This document shows, one piece after another, positions 50,525-61,300 of a stretch of 64,000 nucleotides of DNA. A program made the translations under genes and the position numbers. This stretch comes from Desemzia sp045528445 (GTDB lineage: Bacteria > Bacillota > Bacilli > Lactobacillales > Carnobacteriaceae). Location of the stretch: the NCBI RefSeq assembly GCF_045528445.1, contig NZ_JBGQQU010000004.1, positions 62,001-126,000 of the forward strand, read 5' to 3'. The notes beneath the pieces are model-generated. The model worked only from the letters and a program-made list of their open reading frames with translations, was not told where the DNA came from and did no database searches. The first letter of the stretch is position 1. Each line of letters starts with the position of its first letter.

Positions 50525-51392
50525 ATGTCTATACTTAAAAAGTATAAGAAATATTCATCTTCAAAAATTGCAACCATGATGATGCTGGTACCAATGGTCT
50601 TATTTGGATGTGAAGCCACTTCATCGGCAGATTCAGCGGAATCCTCTTCATCTGCTGTGACAGAGTCAACCAATACGAACGGTGAACTGCTGGATAGTAA
50701 ACCTGAAGTAGCTGAAGTTGAAACCAATAATGTACCCAATCGTATCATTACGACACTTAATGGAAATCCTCAAACACAAATAGGCTTTAACATATCATAA
50801 GCCTTTGTATTCTAAATCGTATCACTCACTGCAAGATGAAGATGTTCAAAAAGTCAGAGAAGAATTTATGCAAATGATTGACGAATTAGATGTGGATTTA
50901 GCGTTGCAAGGCCATGACCATGTAGTTTCCAGAACGAAATCACTGAATTTTGTGCCGACAGAAGAAAACTTCTCCAATGCGACTGTGGATCAAGCGGAAG
51001 TTGTATTAAATGAAAGCAATGTTGAATATTACAGAAATCTTTCAGGAACAGTATTTGTTTTGCCAAATACAGGCGGAACAAAAGCGTATGACGAGCTTTA
51101 TGGCAAATCATTGGAGCATATCCATGAAGTAAGACCGAATTTAGAGTGGATGACTTAAGAAAATCTAGACTACTACAACAATTTATTTGCTTACGGAACT
51201 CAACCGCAAAAAGATGTTGTTTTCGCAAATTCACATTCCAATAATCGTGATTCTACGATCCAAAACTTTGCCGTATACAATGTAGCTGGAAATGAACTGA
51301 CGGTAGAAATTTACCAAGTCTATGGTGATCTGCAAGAAGATGAAGAACGTGCAGTGGAAAAAGTGCATGAGTTTAGGATTGTGAAAGACTAA
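50525..51392 (+). pseudogene. Metallophosphoesterase lipoprotein, internally deleted and interrupted
   Basis: The remains of a purple-acid-phosphatase-like surface lipoprotein. The start is intact: GGGAGGG, an ATG at 50525, a signal peptide ending in the lipobox L-F-G-C, a Ser/Glu-rich linker, then V-P-N-R-I-I-T-T-L-N-G-N-P-Q-T-Q-I-G-F-N, which opens the N-terminal fibronectin-like domain. The frame stops at 50798. In another frame from about 50795 the C-terminal part of the metallophosphoesterase resumes (S-Y-H-S-L-Q-D-E-D, then L-Q-G-H-D-H-V with its metal histidines). A TAA at 51156-51158 interrupts it, and the same frame continues to 51392. The catalytic core between the two parts is deleted. 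Confidence 0.85.
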
Positions 51393-51739
51393 ATTGGCAA
51401 ATTGAAAAAGTTGTCTCAAAATAAATTTCTGGTGAGGTTTTTTTGCTGTGTTCACATAAGAGATTATTTAGGGATAGAAGCTATCTACAGGTTGATTCCA
51501 TCATGTGGTGGAATCTGAAGTTGGAGGTGAATATTTACTATATTGCAGAAATAGATTTTTTTCTGTCTTTTCTGAACAAATCAGCAAATTAATATAGTAA
51601 AATTCAGACTGAGTTGATATTATTTTAGCAGAAAAAGATACGAAAATAGGCTATAATTCTAATAGAGAAAAAAGAGTTGGATAAGCTGAAATCAATCATT
51701 ATGCAACAACTGTTTTTTTATAAAAGGGAGAGAAAGAGC
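51393..51739. other. Intergenic region after the pseudogene
   Basis: AT-rich, with no supported gene. A TATAAT (near 51650) 17 bases after a weak -35 may serve the small gene at 51740. Confidence 0.4.
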
Positions 51740-51880
51740 ATGGAAAAAGAAGAAATTAATTACGATCAAGATGAAATTTTTTATTTTATTGCCGGTTATA
51801 CAAGTAATGGTATTCCGTATGGGATAACTTGGGAACAAGCAGAAGAAGAAGGACTAATAGAACCAGAACAAAATAACTAG
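51740..51880 (+). CDS. Small 46-residue acidic protein
   Basis: A 46-residue, strongly acidic protein with an AAGGGAGAG ribosome binding site seven bases before the ATG. It contains F-I-A-G-Y-T-S-N-G-I-P-Y-G-I-T-W-E-Q-A, a motif I recall from small or C-terminal segments of several Firmicute proteins of unknown function. It lies 85 bases before the SEC-C gene and may be co-transcribed with it. No function is proposed. Confidence 0.65.
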   Translation: MEKEEINYDQDEIFYFIAGYTSNGIPYGITWEQAEEEGLIEPEQNN

Positions 51881-51965
51881 GAAAAGCTTCAGTATCAGTA
51901 AACTAACTGCTGGAAAAGAATTATTGATAACTTAAAGTCTATACTATATCAAAAGAGAGGTGCTT

Positions 51966-53144
51966 ATGATAGCAAATGAAGGGCTGAAAGATATTATATT
52001 AGATGTTGTAGACAATCAATTAAAGATGGAAGAACCAAAGTGTACAACTGAAACTTTCGAACGTCTTATTATTTCAGGATATACCGAGCATGAAGCAAAA
52101 GAGCAGATTGCTGAGGTTTTGCTAGAAGAAATATACGTTAATTTAAAAAGGGGGAAAGAGCAGTTTGATGAAGAAAAGCTTAGAAATCAGTTAAACCGTA
52201 TAGAGGGTAAAGAGAAACCAAATCGAGCTCCTACCGAATCTTCAAAAAAAGCAGTCACTGAAATAATAAAGCAAATTGAATATATTGCTGACAGAGCTTT
52301 CCCTGAAGAAGAACTGAAAGAAATAATTGCTAGAAAAGAAGAAGCCATTCCTGTGTTGATGGATACCCTTAAGAGAGCAGCAAATGATCCAGAAACCTAT
52401 TCTTCTGATAAAGACTATGTGGGGCATATTTATGCTATTTATCTGTTAGCTCAATTTAAAGTAACAGCAGTTTACCCAATTGTGGTTGAATTATTCAGTC
52501 TGCCAGATGAAATACCGCACGATTTATTTGGAGATACGATAGTTGAGGATGGGGGCAGAATCTTAGCTTCCATTTGCGGAAATGATTTAGAACCTATCAA
52601 AGAATTGATCGAAAATGAAAAAATTGATGAGTATGTCCGAGCTGAAGCTATACAAGCATTAGCTGTCTTGGCGTTAAATAATAATATCCGACGAGAAGAA
52701 GTCATTGCTTATTATAGAGAACTCTTTAACAAGATAGAGAATATGACTATACTAACGCTGTTAATATCTACTGTTACTGATATTTATCCAGGAGAACTGT
52801 ATGAGGAGATAAAAAAAGCTTTTAAGGATGAAAAAGTAGACACTTTTCTAATTGATTTAAAATTCGTAGATATGATGATGAACTATGGGAAGTCAAAAGT
52901 ATTAACTATGGCTACAGAAAATAAACAGTTGCAAATGATTGAGGATACTATTAGTGAATTGAAACACTGGGCAATGTTTAAACAAGAATCTGGAGAAGAA
53001 TTTCTGGATTTGCTTGATTTCGCTATTCCACTGCCGAAAAATCCATTGAATCATAAAACAATTGTAAATGAAGTGAAAGTAGGCCGTAATGATCCTTGTC
53101 CATGCGGCAGCGGCAAAAAGTATAAGAAATGCTGTGGGAGGTAA
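51966..53144 (+). CDS. DUF1186-like helical-repeat protein with SEC-C zinc tail
   Basis: A 392-residue protein. The first part (about 1-90) is helical and acidic. Residues about 105-330 form helical repeats of the DUF1186/HEAT type (I-P-V-L-M-D-T-L, Y-V-G-H-I-Y-A-I-Y-L-L-A-Q-F, V-R-A-E-A-I-Q-A-L-A-V-L-A). The last 22 residues are a SEC-C zinc motif, G-R-N-D-P-C-P-C-G-S-G-K-K-Y-K-K-C-C-G-R, as found at the end of SecA. SEC-C tails bind zinc and often contact ribosomes or SecB-type clients; the function here is unknown. GAGAGGTG precedes the ATG at 51966. Confidence 0.85.
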   Translation: MIANEGLKDIILDVVDNQLKMEEPKCTTETFERLIISGYTEHEAKEQIAEVLLEEIYVNLKRGKEQFDEEKLRNQLNRIEGKEKPNRAPTESSKKAVTEIIKQIEYIADRAFPEEELKEIIARKEEAIPVLMDTLKRAANDPETYSSDKDYVGHIYAIYLLAQFKVTAVYPIVVELFSLPDEIPHDLFGDTIVEDGGRILASICGNDLEPIKELIENEKIDEYVRAEAIQALAVLALNNNIRREEVIAYYRELFNKIENMTILTLLISTVTDIYPGELYEEIKKAFKDEKVDTFLIDLKFVDMMMNYGKSKVLTMATENKQLQMIEDTISELKHWAMFKQESGEEFLDLLDFAIPLPKNPLNHKTIVNEVKVGRNDPCPCGSGKKYKKCCGR

Positions 53145-53169
53145 GAGGAGAAAGATGCTCCAATGATTT

Positions 53170-53212
53170 AAAAGGGCCTTATCAGGATTTATGCCTGATG
53201 AGGCTCTTTTCG
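53170..53212 (+). terminator. Terminator of the SEC-C gene
   Basis: AAAAGGGCCTTATCAGG pairs with CCTGATGAGGCTCTTTT. Confidence 0.85.
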
Positions 53213-53380
53213 TTTATAACAGTAATGTTGCTAAACTAACAAACTGTGTTATATAGAGGGATGTTTTAAACTTAAAAGGGCTATTGTTTTAGGTTTGAAT
53301 TTCTATTTTTTAAACTGTGAAAAATACATGAGTAAATCGCTAGGAAAATCCAATAATGCATTCTATGACTTAATTCTAAA

Positions 53381-53389
53381 TGCTATAAT
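53381..53389 (+). promoter_or_regulatory. Extended -10 promoter of the BREX operon
   Basis: TGCTATAAT is an extended -10 element with a perfect TATAAT, 36 bases before the brxA start. The -35 region is poor. Confidence 0.65.
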
Positions 53390-53424
53390 GGAAATAACGA
53401 CATTATTAGGAAAAGAGAGAAAAA

Positions 53425-54033
53425 ATGACGACAAAAAAGTATCTTACAACATTGAACACCCGTCCTTTTTTGTATAAAGAAACAAAAGAAATAGCTGGAT
53501 TAATAGTTCAAGGAATAGCTACAGAAGAAATCAGAAAAATGGTTCTTCAGGAAAACCTTTTCCAGTTAGCAAGTAATGATAGAGCAATCAAGTTTTTAAA
53601 TGAAATTCTGAAACGATTAAAAGAACTAGATTTTTTTTTGATGGATCATTTTATTGAGTTTGATCCTTCTACTAGTAAAGCTATTTTATTATACGCTCTT
53701 TTGAAAAAAGATCAGCTGTTTTATGAGTGGATGCGCGAAGTAGCATGGGATAAATTAATCATCATTGAATGGCATCTTACCACAAAGGAAACAATGGCTT
53801 TTTTTGAAACCAAATCTGAACAAAATGAAGTCATTAAAAATTGGGGAGCGGCCACTAAAAAACGTTTAGCAAGTGCTTATCATAAAACACTAGTAGACGC
53901 TGAATATGCAGTGTTTACTGATGAAGGGCTACAGTTGCAACCTCTTATCGTTAGTCCGAGTGTTCGGCAGTATTTGAAAGAAAACAAAGAAAAAAATATC
54001 GTAGAAATTTTGTTAGGAGAGTCTTTAGGATGA
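53425..54033 (+). CDS. brxA: BREX protein BrxA (DUF1819)
   Basis: A 202-residue first gene of a type 1 BREX operon. BrxA is a small helical DNA-binding protein needed for full BREX phage resistance in some hosts. The family start K-K-Y-L-T-T-L-N-T-R-P-F-L-Y and the core S-K-A-I-L-L-Y-A-L-L-K-K-D-Q-L are clear. It overlaps brxB by 4 bases. A solitary paralogue of the same length lies at 11997. AAAAGAGAG precedes the ATG. Confidence 0.93.
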   Translation: MTTKKYLTTLNTRPFLYKETKEIAGLIVQGIATEEIRKMVLQENLFQLASNDRAIKFLNEILKRLKELDFFLMDHFIEFDPSTSKAILLYALLKKDQLFYEWMREVAWDKLIIIEWHLTTKETMAFFETKSEQNEVIKNWGAATKKRLASAYHKTLVDAEYAVFTDEGLQLQPLIVSPSVRQYLKENKEKNIVEILLGESLG

Positions 54034-54611
54034 GACCGATAGATGTACGACTGGACGAACTAAAAGATAAACTTGTGGATCCTAAATTGTTGAGTAATAA
54101 GGGTCTGGGAAACGAAGTTGGGTTTTATGTATTTGATTACGAACCAGAGCAAGAGTTAGTTGTACGAGAATCGATACCAGATATCAAAAAATATATTGAA
54201 CGTGAAAATCCAGAAGCTAAGATACAAGTATTTGATCTCTATGATATTGTATTGGAATTTTTTGAACAGAAAGGCTATATGGAAAAGAATTTTAAAATGG
54301 AAAAACAAAAAGGCAGTGAATTTTTGTTCGATAAAATGAAAAAAGCTATGCGAATTGCTACTGAAAGGGATTGGATTATTCAGTATATTACTGAACACCT
54401 GGATGAAGAAGCGATGGTGTTTATTACAGGAGTCGGCAAGGCATTTCCTTTGATTCGCTCGCATACTGTTTTGAATAATCTACAGACAGTTGTAGAGAAA
54501 AAGCCCTTGATTTTGTTTTATCCTGGAAAGTATGAAGAGGGAAGCTTGAAATTATTTTCTCGTTTATTAGATGATCATTATTATCGAGCGTTTAAGCTTA
54601 TTGAAAATTAA
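54030..54611 (+). CDS. brxB: BREX protein BrxB (DUF1788)
   Basis: A 193-residue protein of the DUF1788 family. It has F-Y-V-F-D-Y-E-P-E-Q-E-L-V near residue 32, the central I-Q-V-F-D-L-Y-D-I-V-L-E-F-F strand-helix, and the typical end F-I-T-G-V-G-K-A-F-P-L-I-R-S-H followed by L-I-L-F-Y-P-G-K-Y. BrxB is a core type 1 BREX component that probably bridges other subunits. It is translationally coupled to brxA by a 4-base overlap and followed by brxC 21 bases later. Confidence 0.93.
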   Translation: MRPIDVRLDELKDKLVDPKLLSNKGLGNEVGFYVFDYEPEQELVVRESIPDIKKYIERENPEAKIQVFDLYDIVLEFFEQKGYMEKNFKMEKQKGSEFLFDKMKKAMRIATERDWIIQYITEHLDEEAMVFITGVGKAFPLIRSHTVLNNLQTVVEKKPLILFYPGKYEEGSLKLFSRLLDDHYYRAFKLIEN

Positions 54612-54632
54612 GAGAGCAATGGAGGGAATGGA

Positions 54633-57600
54633 ATGAAGATCCAAGAGTTATTCAAAAAAGACATTAACCGCGAGATTCAAGGAGTTATCAAAATTGGACA
54701 AAAAGAGAAAGAAAATATTCGTCAAGAATTAGAAGAATATGTCGTGACGGAAGAACTGGCAAACCATTTTGAAACGTTTTTCAATGCCTATATGCGTGCT
54801 TATGATAGACCGACGGATAAGGTAGGAGTCTGGATTTCTGGTTTCTTTGGTTCCGGTAAATCACACTTTTTAAAGATCCTATCTTATTTATTAAGTTCTA
54901 CTGTAGAACTAGACGGTAAAAAAGCTGTTTCGTATTTTGAAGAGAAAATACATAATCCATCTGTTTTAGAAAATATGAAACGCGTGTCTGAATCACCTAG
55001 TGAAGTGGTGTTATTCAATATTGACTCAAAAGCAGAATCAGATACTAAACAAAATAAAACAGCTATTGTAAAAGTTTTTAATAAAGTCTTTGATGAAATG
55101 CGCGGCTTTTCAGCTAGTATTCCTTGGCTGGCACAATTGGAAGAAACATTAGAAAAAAATGGAACATATGCAGACTTTCAACGTCATTTTGAAGAAGAAA
55201 CAGGTTTTACTTGGACTGAAGGACGAGATGAGCTGTACTATAACATGGACGAGACTATAATAGCTTTATCTAAAGCTACAAATATGTCAGAGGAAAGTGC
55301 ACGAAGTTGGATTGAAAATGGTGAAAACAACTATTCTATTTCAGTAGACAGTTTTGCGCAAAGATTGAAAGAATATGTCGATACAAAAGAGGATGATTTT
55401 AGATTAATCTTTGCTGCGGATGAAGTGGGCCAATTTATTTCTGGAAGTACACAGTTGATGTTAAATCTACAAACTGTAGTAGAAGATTTAGGGAAATATT
55501 GCCACGGGAAAGTTTGGGTATTGGTGACTTCACAACAAGACATCGATAGTTTAAGAGAAGACTTATCGTCCACTGATTTTTCTAAAATTCAAGGTCGTTT
55601 TAACACACGTGTCAGTCTAAGCAGTGCCAATGCAGATGAAGTCATCAAGATTCGTTTACTAGACAAGAGAGAAGCGGCATTTGATTCCTTGACGCTTACG
55701 TATGCCGAACACGAAGCAACATTAAAAAACAAGCTGGAGTTTGAAAATGCAGCTACTATGCGTTTTTATAAAGATAGAGAAGATTTTGCTCGTGTCTATC
55801 CGTTTGTACCGTATCAATTTAACCTGCTACAAAAAGTCTTTACAGGTATTCGTGAACACGGATCGGCTGGGAAACATTTGTCTGATGGAGAAAGAAACTT
55901 ATTGGAGTCTGTCCAACAAGCAACTATCCAATACCAAGAAGACAGTATTGGGAAATTGATTCCCTTTTATACGTTTTACGAGAATATTGACCAAGCACTA
56001 GAACATTCTGTACGCTCAACTATTATTAAAGCCAATCAAAATGAATCGTTGGAAAGTTTTGACGTGAATGTACTAAAATTGCTTTTTTTAATTCGATATG
56101 TAGATGAAATGCCTGGAACCATCAAAAATATGACCACTTTAATGATTTCAGAATTGGAAGAAGACACACTAGAACTAGGAAAATGTATCAATAAATCACT
56201 GAATTTATTGGAAAGAGAATTTTTGATCCAACGTATTGGAAATAAATATCTCTTCTTAACGAATGAGGAACAAGATGTGAATCGAGAAATCAGTCGGATT
56301 CAAATTCCGACTTCTGAACTAGTTCATGAGGCTGGGAAAACCTTGATAGATGAGATATTAAATCTCAAAAAATACACATATAAACCATTTCAAGATCGTC
56401 CAAATATTCAATACTTAATGGAGGTTTCTCAATGGATTGATGATCGAGCATTGCGCAATGCGCCTATTGATTTGGGTATTCGCTTTGTGACGATCCATTC
56501 CGAGTATACCGAAGAACCTGAAGTGGTTGCTTTATCGCAACGCGAACCAAAAGTAGTAGTCCAATTGCCGCAAGATGAAAGCTTTAAAGATTTAGAGTAT
56601 TACTTAAAAATCACTCAATACTTACGGAACCAATCCGCAAAAACCAAAACACCTATTGTTCAAGAAATCAATGATCGAAAGACCAATGAACGTGGACAAA
56701 TCCAACAAGTATTCAAATCGAAATTGCAGTCTGCTGTTGAAGAAGCGGTTATTTATGTGAACGGATATAAAGTAGAAACAACAGGTTCACCATTGAAACG
56801 GATGGAAGAAGGTCTTCGTGTTTTAGTGGAGTCTACTTATCCTAAAATGAATTATATGGAAAAATCCTACACCAAAGAAATGATTGAAAAACTGATTGAA
56901 GATCGAGAAATGGGCTTGTTAGAAGATCAATACGATGATGAAAACAGTATGGCCACACAAGAAATGGAACGTTATTTAGATATCCAAAAAGAACGCAATA
57001 TGGTTATTACGTTACGAGAACTGATGGAACGCTATCAAAATGAACCGTATGGTTGGAAAGACCTGGATATCCAGGCTAGTTTAATTCGATTAATCCGTGA
57101 AGAAAAAGTTGTTTTCACTTTAAACAGCCGGAAAATGGATGTTCAAGAATCAGACTTTATGAAGCAAATCCAAAAGAGAGATACGCAAGAACGCATTGTG
57201 GTTATAAAACGTAAAGTATTGGATTCTCGAATTGTTGACAAAGTAAAACGTCTCATAAAAGACTTGTTCAGTATTACCTCTATCGGTGAAAAAGAAGAAG
57301 AGATGTATGCATCGATTGCTGATCGTTTCAGTAAAGAACAAAAAGACTTGGATCTTCTAAAAGAACGTTATCGCTATAACGCGTTTCCAGATCAAAAGTT
57401 GGTCGAACAAGGGCTAAAAGAAATCACTAGTCTGTTGAACATTAAAGATTCTAGTGAATTCTTAACTTATTTAGCTGAAAAAGGCCAAGTCATACTGGAT
57501 ACTTTTGATGATCTACATGATGTAAAAGACTTTTTCAACTCCAATAAAAAAAATATCTATATCAATGCTAAAGAAAAATACAAGTTGTATGAGGAAGACC

Positions 57601-58292
57601 GCAATTATTTGAATAATGAGGAAATTGACCACATTATGAAACAAGTGAGCGATATTCTTAAAATGGCTCGTCCATATGGAAAAATCAAAGACTTGAATGA
57701 TCTGATTGATCAATTTAACAATGAATTGAGTCAACATTTGGAAAATGTAGCTGCTCCTATTCAAGAAGTGATCGAGCAAGATCAACAAGACATTGAAAGA
57801 GAATTGACTCAGTTAAACGGATTTATGGAACACGATAAAATCCAACGTAACTATCAATTCAAGTTGGATGATTTGCAACAAAAGGTAACTAATACTAATA
57901 CGGTCGGAAAATTGCGTTCTTATAAAGATGAAAGCAAAGAAATTAAATTGATGATCATGCGTCAAATTGAAGACGCCAAACAAGCGATTGCTCAAAGACA
58001 GGAAATAGAACGCCAAAGAAGAGAAGCAGCCGAAAGAAAAGCTAGAGAGAATGAGGAAACAGGTAGTGAACATTCTGGAACGCAACTGGAGCCTAAAATC
58101 ATTGACCCTATTCCTCCAGTACCAGAGAAAGTGATCAAACAAGAAAAAGCTTTGGTGATGGGAAAAGAGGAGATATTGCCGCGCCGAATGGTTGAGTTGC
58201 GCACGGAAGAAGACATTGAACACTACCTTAAAACGGTTAGACAAAGCTTATTGGAACAGCTTGGTGAAGTAGACGTTATCAAGTTAACGTAA
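54633..58292 (+). CDS. brxC: BREX ATPase BrxC
   Basis: A 1219-residue P-loop protein of the BrxC/PglY group. The Walker A motif G-F-F-G-S-G-K-S-H is near residue 70 and a Walker B-like F-A-A-D-E-V-G-Q-F near residue 260. The middle is helical and winged-helix-like. The last 350 residues are coiled coil with a basic, Arg/Glu-rich segment near 1125-1160. BrxC is the large AAA-type ATPase of the complex. AATGGAGGG precedes the ATG. The size matches full-length type 1 BrxC, so the gene is intact. Confidence 0.95.
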   Translation: MKIQELFKKDINREIQGVIKIGQKEKENIRQELEEYVVTEELANHFETFFNAYMRAYDRPTDKVGVWISGFFGSGKSHFLKILSYLLSSTVELDGKKAVSYFEEKIHNPSVLENMKRVSESPSEVVLFNIDSKAESDTKQNKTAIVKVFNKVFDEMRGFSASIPWLAQLEETLEKNGTYADFQRHFEEETGFTWTEGRDELYYNMDETIIALSKATNMSEESARSWIENGENNYSISVDSFAQRLKEYVDTKEDDFRLIFAADEVGQFISGSTQLMLNLQTVVEDLGKYCHGKVWVLVTSQQDIDSLREDLSSTDFSKIQGRFNTRVSLSSANADEVIKIRLLDKREAAFDSLTLTYAEHEATLKNKLEFENAATMRFYKDREDFARVYPFVPYQFNLLQKVFTGIREHGSAGKHLSDGERNLLESVQQATIQYQEDSIGKLIPFYTFYENIDQALEHSVRSTIIKANQNESLESFDVNVLKLLFLIRYVDEMPGTIKNMTTLMISELEEDTLELGKCINKSLNLLEREFLIQRIGNKYLFLTNEEQDVNREISRIQIPTSELVHEAGKTLIDEILNLKKYTYKPFQDRPNIQYLMEVSQWIDDRALRNAPIDLGIRFVTIHSEYTEEPEVVALSQREPKVVVQLPQDESFKDLEYYLKITQYLRNQSAKTKTPIVQEINDRKTNERGQIQQVFKSKLQSAVEEAVIYVNGYKVETTGSPLKRMEEGLRVLVESTYPKMNYMEKSYTKEMIEKLIEDREMGLLEDQYDDENSMATQEMERYLDIQKERNMVITLRELMERYQNEPYGWKDLDIQASLIRLIREEKVVFTLNSRKMDVQESDFMKQIQKRDTQERIVVIKRKVLDSRIVDKVKRLIKDLFSITSIGEKEEEMYASIADRFSKEQKDLDLLKERYRYNAFPDQKLVEQGLKEITSLLNIKDSSEFLTYLAEKGQVILDTFDDLHDVKDFFNSNKKNIYINAKEKYKLYEEDRNYLNNEEIDHIMKQVSDILKMARPYGKIKDLNDLIDQFNNELSQHLENVAAPIQEVIEQDQQDIERELTQLNGFMEHDKIQRNYQFKLDDLQQKVTNTNTVGKLRSYKDESKEIKLMIMRQIEDAKQAIAQRQEIERQRREAAERKARENEETGSEHSGTQLEPKIIDPIPPVPEKVIKQEKALVMGKEEILPRRMVELRTEEDIEHYLKTVRQSLLEQLGEVDVIKLT

Positions 58293-58303
58293 AGGGGATC
58301 AGC

Positions 58304-61300
58304 ATGAACAAAACAGCATTACGAAAATTTGCAGTGCAGTCAAGGAAAAAATTGGTAGATGCCGTTAAACAAAAAGCTTATACATTCGGCATAACAGAAA
58401 AAGAGATAACGCCTATTCAAGAACTCCAAGATGGGTTGATTATTAATGGTACAGTTCTAGGAGAGATGGAACTAAAGCAATATACGCATCTAAAGAATCG
58501 TATTGTTTCAGAAGGCTACAATGCTGTGATGGAAGAAGCTGCTTACACTTGGTTCAACCGTTTTGTGGCGCTTCGATACATGGAGATAAATGATTTCTTA
58601 CCGATTCACATGCGCATTCTATCTTCAGAACAACCTGGTAAAACAGAACCAGATGCACTGACCAACATTCTTGAATTGGCGGATGAATTAAAATTAAATC
58701 GTGAACGTATTTACCAATTGCAAGATGATAATAAAAACAATAATTTATATCAATATTTGTTGGTGAAGCAAAGCAATAAGTTAGGGGAAATCATCCCTAA
58801 TGTGTTTGAACCTATTTCAGATGATATCGCCCTTCTTTTACCAGACTATTTATTAAATGAAAATAGCATTATCCGAGATGTCGTGACGATGATTGATGAA
58901 GAAGATTGGAAAAATGTCGAAATCGTAGGTTGGTTGTATCAGTTTTACATTTCAGAACAAAAAGATGAAGTCTTTTCTAACTTAAAAAAGAACCAAAAAA
59001 TCGGCAAAGAAGATATCGGACCAGCTACTCAGTTATTCACCCCGCGTTGGATAGTGGAGTATATGGTAGATAACTCTTTAGGACGTTTGTGGTTAGAGTC
59101 TCATCCAGACAAAGATTTACAAACATCTCTTGAATATTATTTGGAAGATGCAGAACAAACAGAAGAAGTAAAAGCAGAATTAGATAGTTTAAAAGATCCA
59201 AACTTAGATGTAGAAGCCATCAAGTTTCTTGATCCAAGTTGTGGTTCGGGGCACATTTTGGTTTATGCTTTTGATTTGTTCTACAAATTGTATTTATCAA
59301 GAGGGTATTTGGAACGAGAAATCCCTCAATTGATTTTAGAAAATAACTTGTATGGTTTGGATATTGATAAAAGAGCTGCTCAATTGGCCTCCTTCGCTGT
59401 GGTTATGAAAGCTCGTGAATACGATCGTCGCTTATTCAGCCGAGAGTACACCGTTCATGTTCATAGTATTGAAGAAAGCAATAGTATCAGTGAAGAAGAT
59501 ATCCGCTTATTTGCTAGAGAGAATGAAGAGATACGTGAAGCCGCAGAACAATTAGTTGGGACTTTTAATGATGCTAAACTATATGGGTCTATTATTCAGG
59601 TTTCAGAAATAGATGTAGACAGCATTGAAAAACAAATGGGCTTTATTCGTAATGAAGCAGATTTAGATATTTTTACTACTGAATTGGTGGAGTATACATT
59701 TCCATTACTTGAAGACTTAATTCATCAATATAGAATACTTGCTAGACGATATGAGGTAGTTGTGACAAATCCACCATATCTAAATAATTATAATGCTGAT
59801 TTGAAGAAGTACGTTAATGAGTACTATAAAGACTACTCTAAAGATTTATTTTCTATATTTATCTATCAAAATACTCAACTCTGTAAAGATAATGGTTATA
59901 CAGCTTTCATGACTCCTATGGTATGGATGTTTATTAAGTCTTATGAAAGACTTCGGAACTTTATTATAGATAATAAAACTATTTCTAGTCTGGTCCACTT
60001 AGAATATTCGGCATTTGAAGAAGCAACCGTTCCTCTGTGTACTTTTGTTTTGAAAAATAAGGTAGCGAACACTAAAGGGAAATTTGTTCGTCTTACTGAG
60101 TTTAAGGGTGGTATGGAAATACAAGAAACAAAGTATTTAAGTGCTGTGAAAAATTCAAATGTAAAATATCTATACGAATTTAATCAGACTAACTTTAATA
60201 AAATACCTGGAAGTCCAATTATTTACTGGTTTGGAGAAAAGTTACTTAAAGCATTTGATGCTGATAAATTAGAAAAAAAATCTATTTCTGATGGCCAAAC
60301 TAAAACAGGAAATAACGAGAAATTTTTAAGAAAGCTGTGGGAAGTGAAGGAGAATAAAGTTGGAAAGAATAAAAAGTGGGTATTTCATTCTAAAGGTGGA
60401 GGACAAAGAAAATGGTACGGTAATATTGATACGCTAATAGATTGGTCTGTAGAAGCACGAAATCATTATAGAAAAGACCATGTAGCTAGAATATCGCCAG
60501 AATATATATGGTTTAGAAAAGGGATAACTTGGAATTTAATATCAAGCAGTTCAAAATTTGCTGTAAGAATTCTTGAAGAAAATTCTACGTTTAACCTAGC
60601 TGGTCCTTCAATCTTTATTAAGAATGAGAATGACACAGAATATTATATTGCTTATTTAAATACTAAAGTAGCTGAAACGATTGTCAGAGCGGTAAATCCT
60701 ACTCTTAATTGTAATATAGGTGATGTACTTAATATTCCAATTCCAGAAGTAGACACACAAACAAAAATGAGAGTTTCAGAAATAGCAAACGCTAATATTC
60801 AAATCTCTAGAGATGACTGGAATTCTTACGAAACTTCTTGGGATTTTGATGAACATCCCTTCTTGGTTAATAATGAGAAGTGCTTTCTACTTAAGGAAAA
60901 TTATAGTAATTGGGAAAAAGTCACAAAAGATAGAGTTTATCATCTAAATGTTAATGAAGAAAAACTAAATCATATATTTATTGATGCCTATGAACTTCAA
61001 GATGAACTAACTCCAGAAGTAGAAGACAAAGACATAACAATCCGCAAAGCAGACAAAGAACGTGACGTAAAGAGTTTCTTATCTTACTTAGTTGGTTTAA
61101 TGTTTGGACGTTATTCTTTAGATCAAAAAGGACTAGCATATGCTGGCGGAGAATGGGATAGTTCTACTTATACTCAATATCAACCAGATGCAGATAATAT
61201 TCTTACGGTTACGGAAGAATCTATCTTTGAAGATGATATCGTTAGAAAAGTAGAAGAATTGGTTGCTTTGATTTATAGTGAAGAAACATTAGAAGAAAAC

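Noticed and set aside
53295..53424. Short open frame upstream of BREX brxA as a possible regulator
   Set aside because: The frame overlaps the BREX promoter and runs out of frame into brxA; there is no ribosome binding site.
60265..60285. Poly-A tract in pglX as a phase-variation switch
   Set aside because: It is a run of eight A in an AT-rich gene, no longer than expected, and the frame is intact; known pglX switches use longer tracts or inverted repeats.
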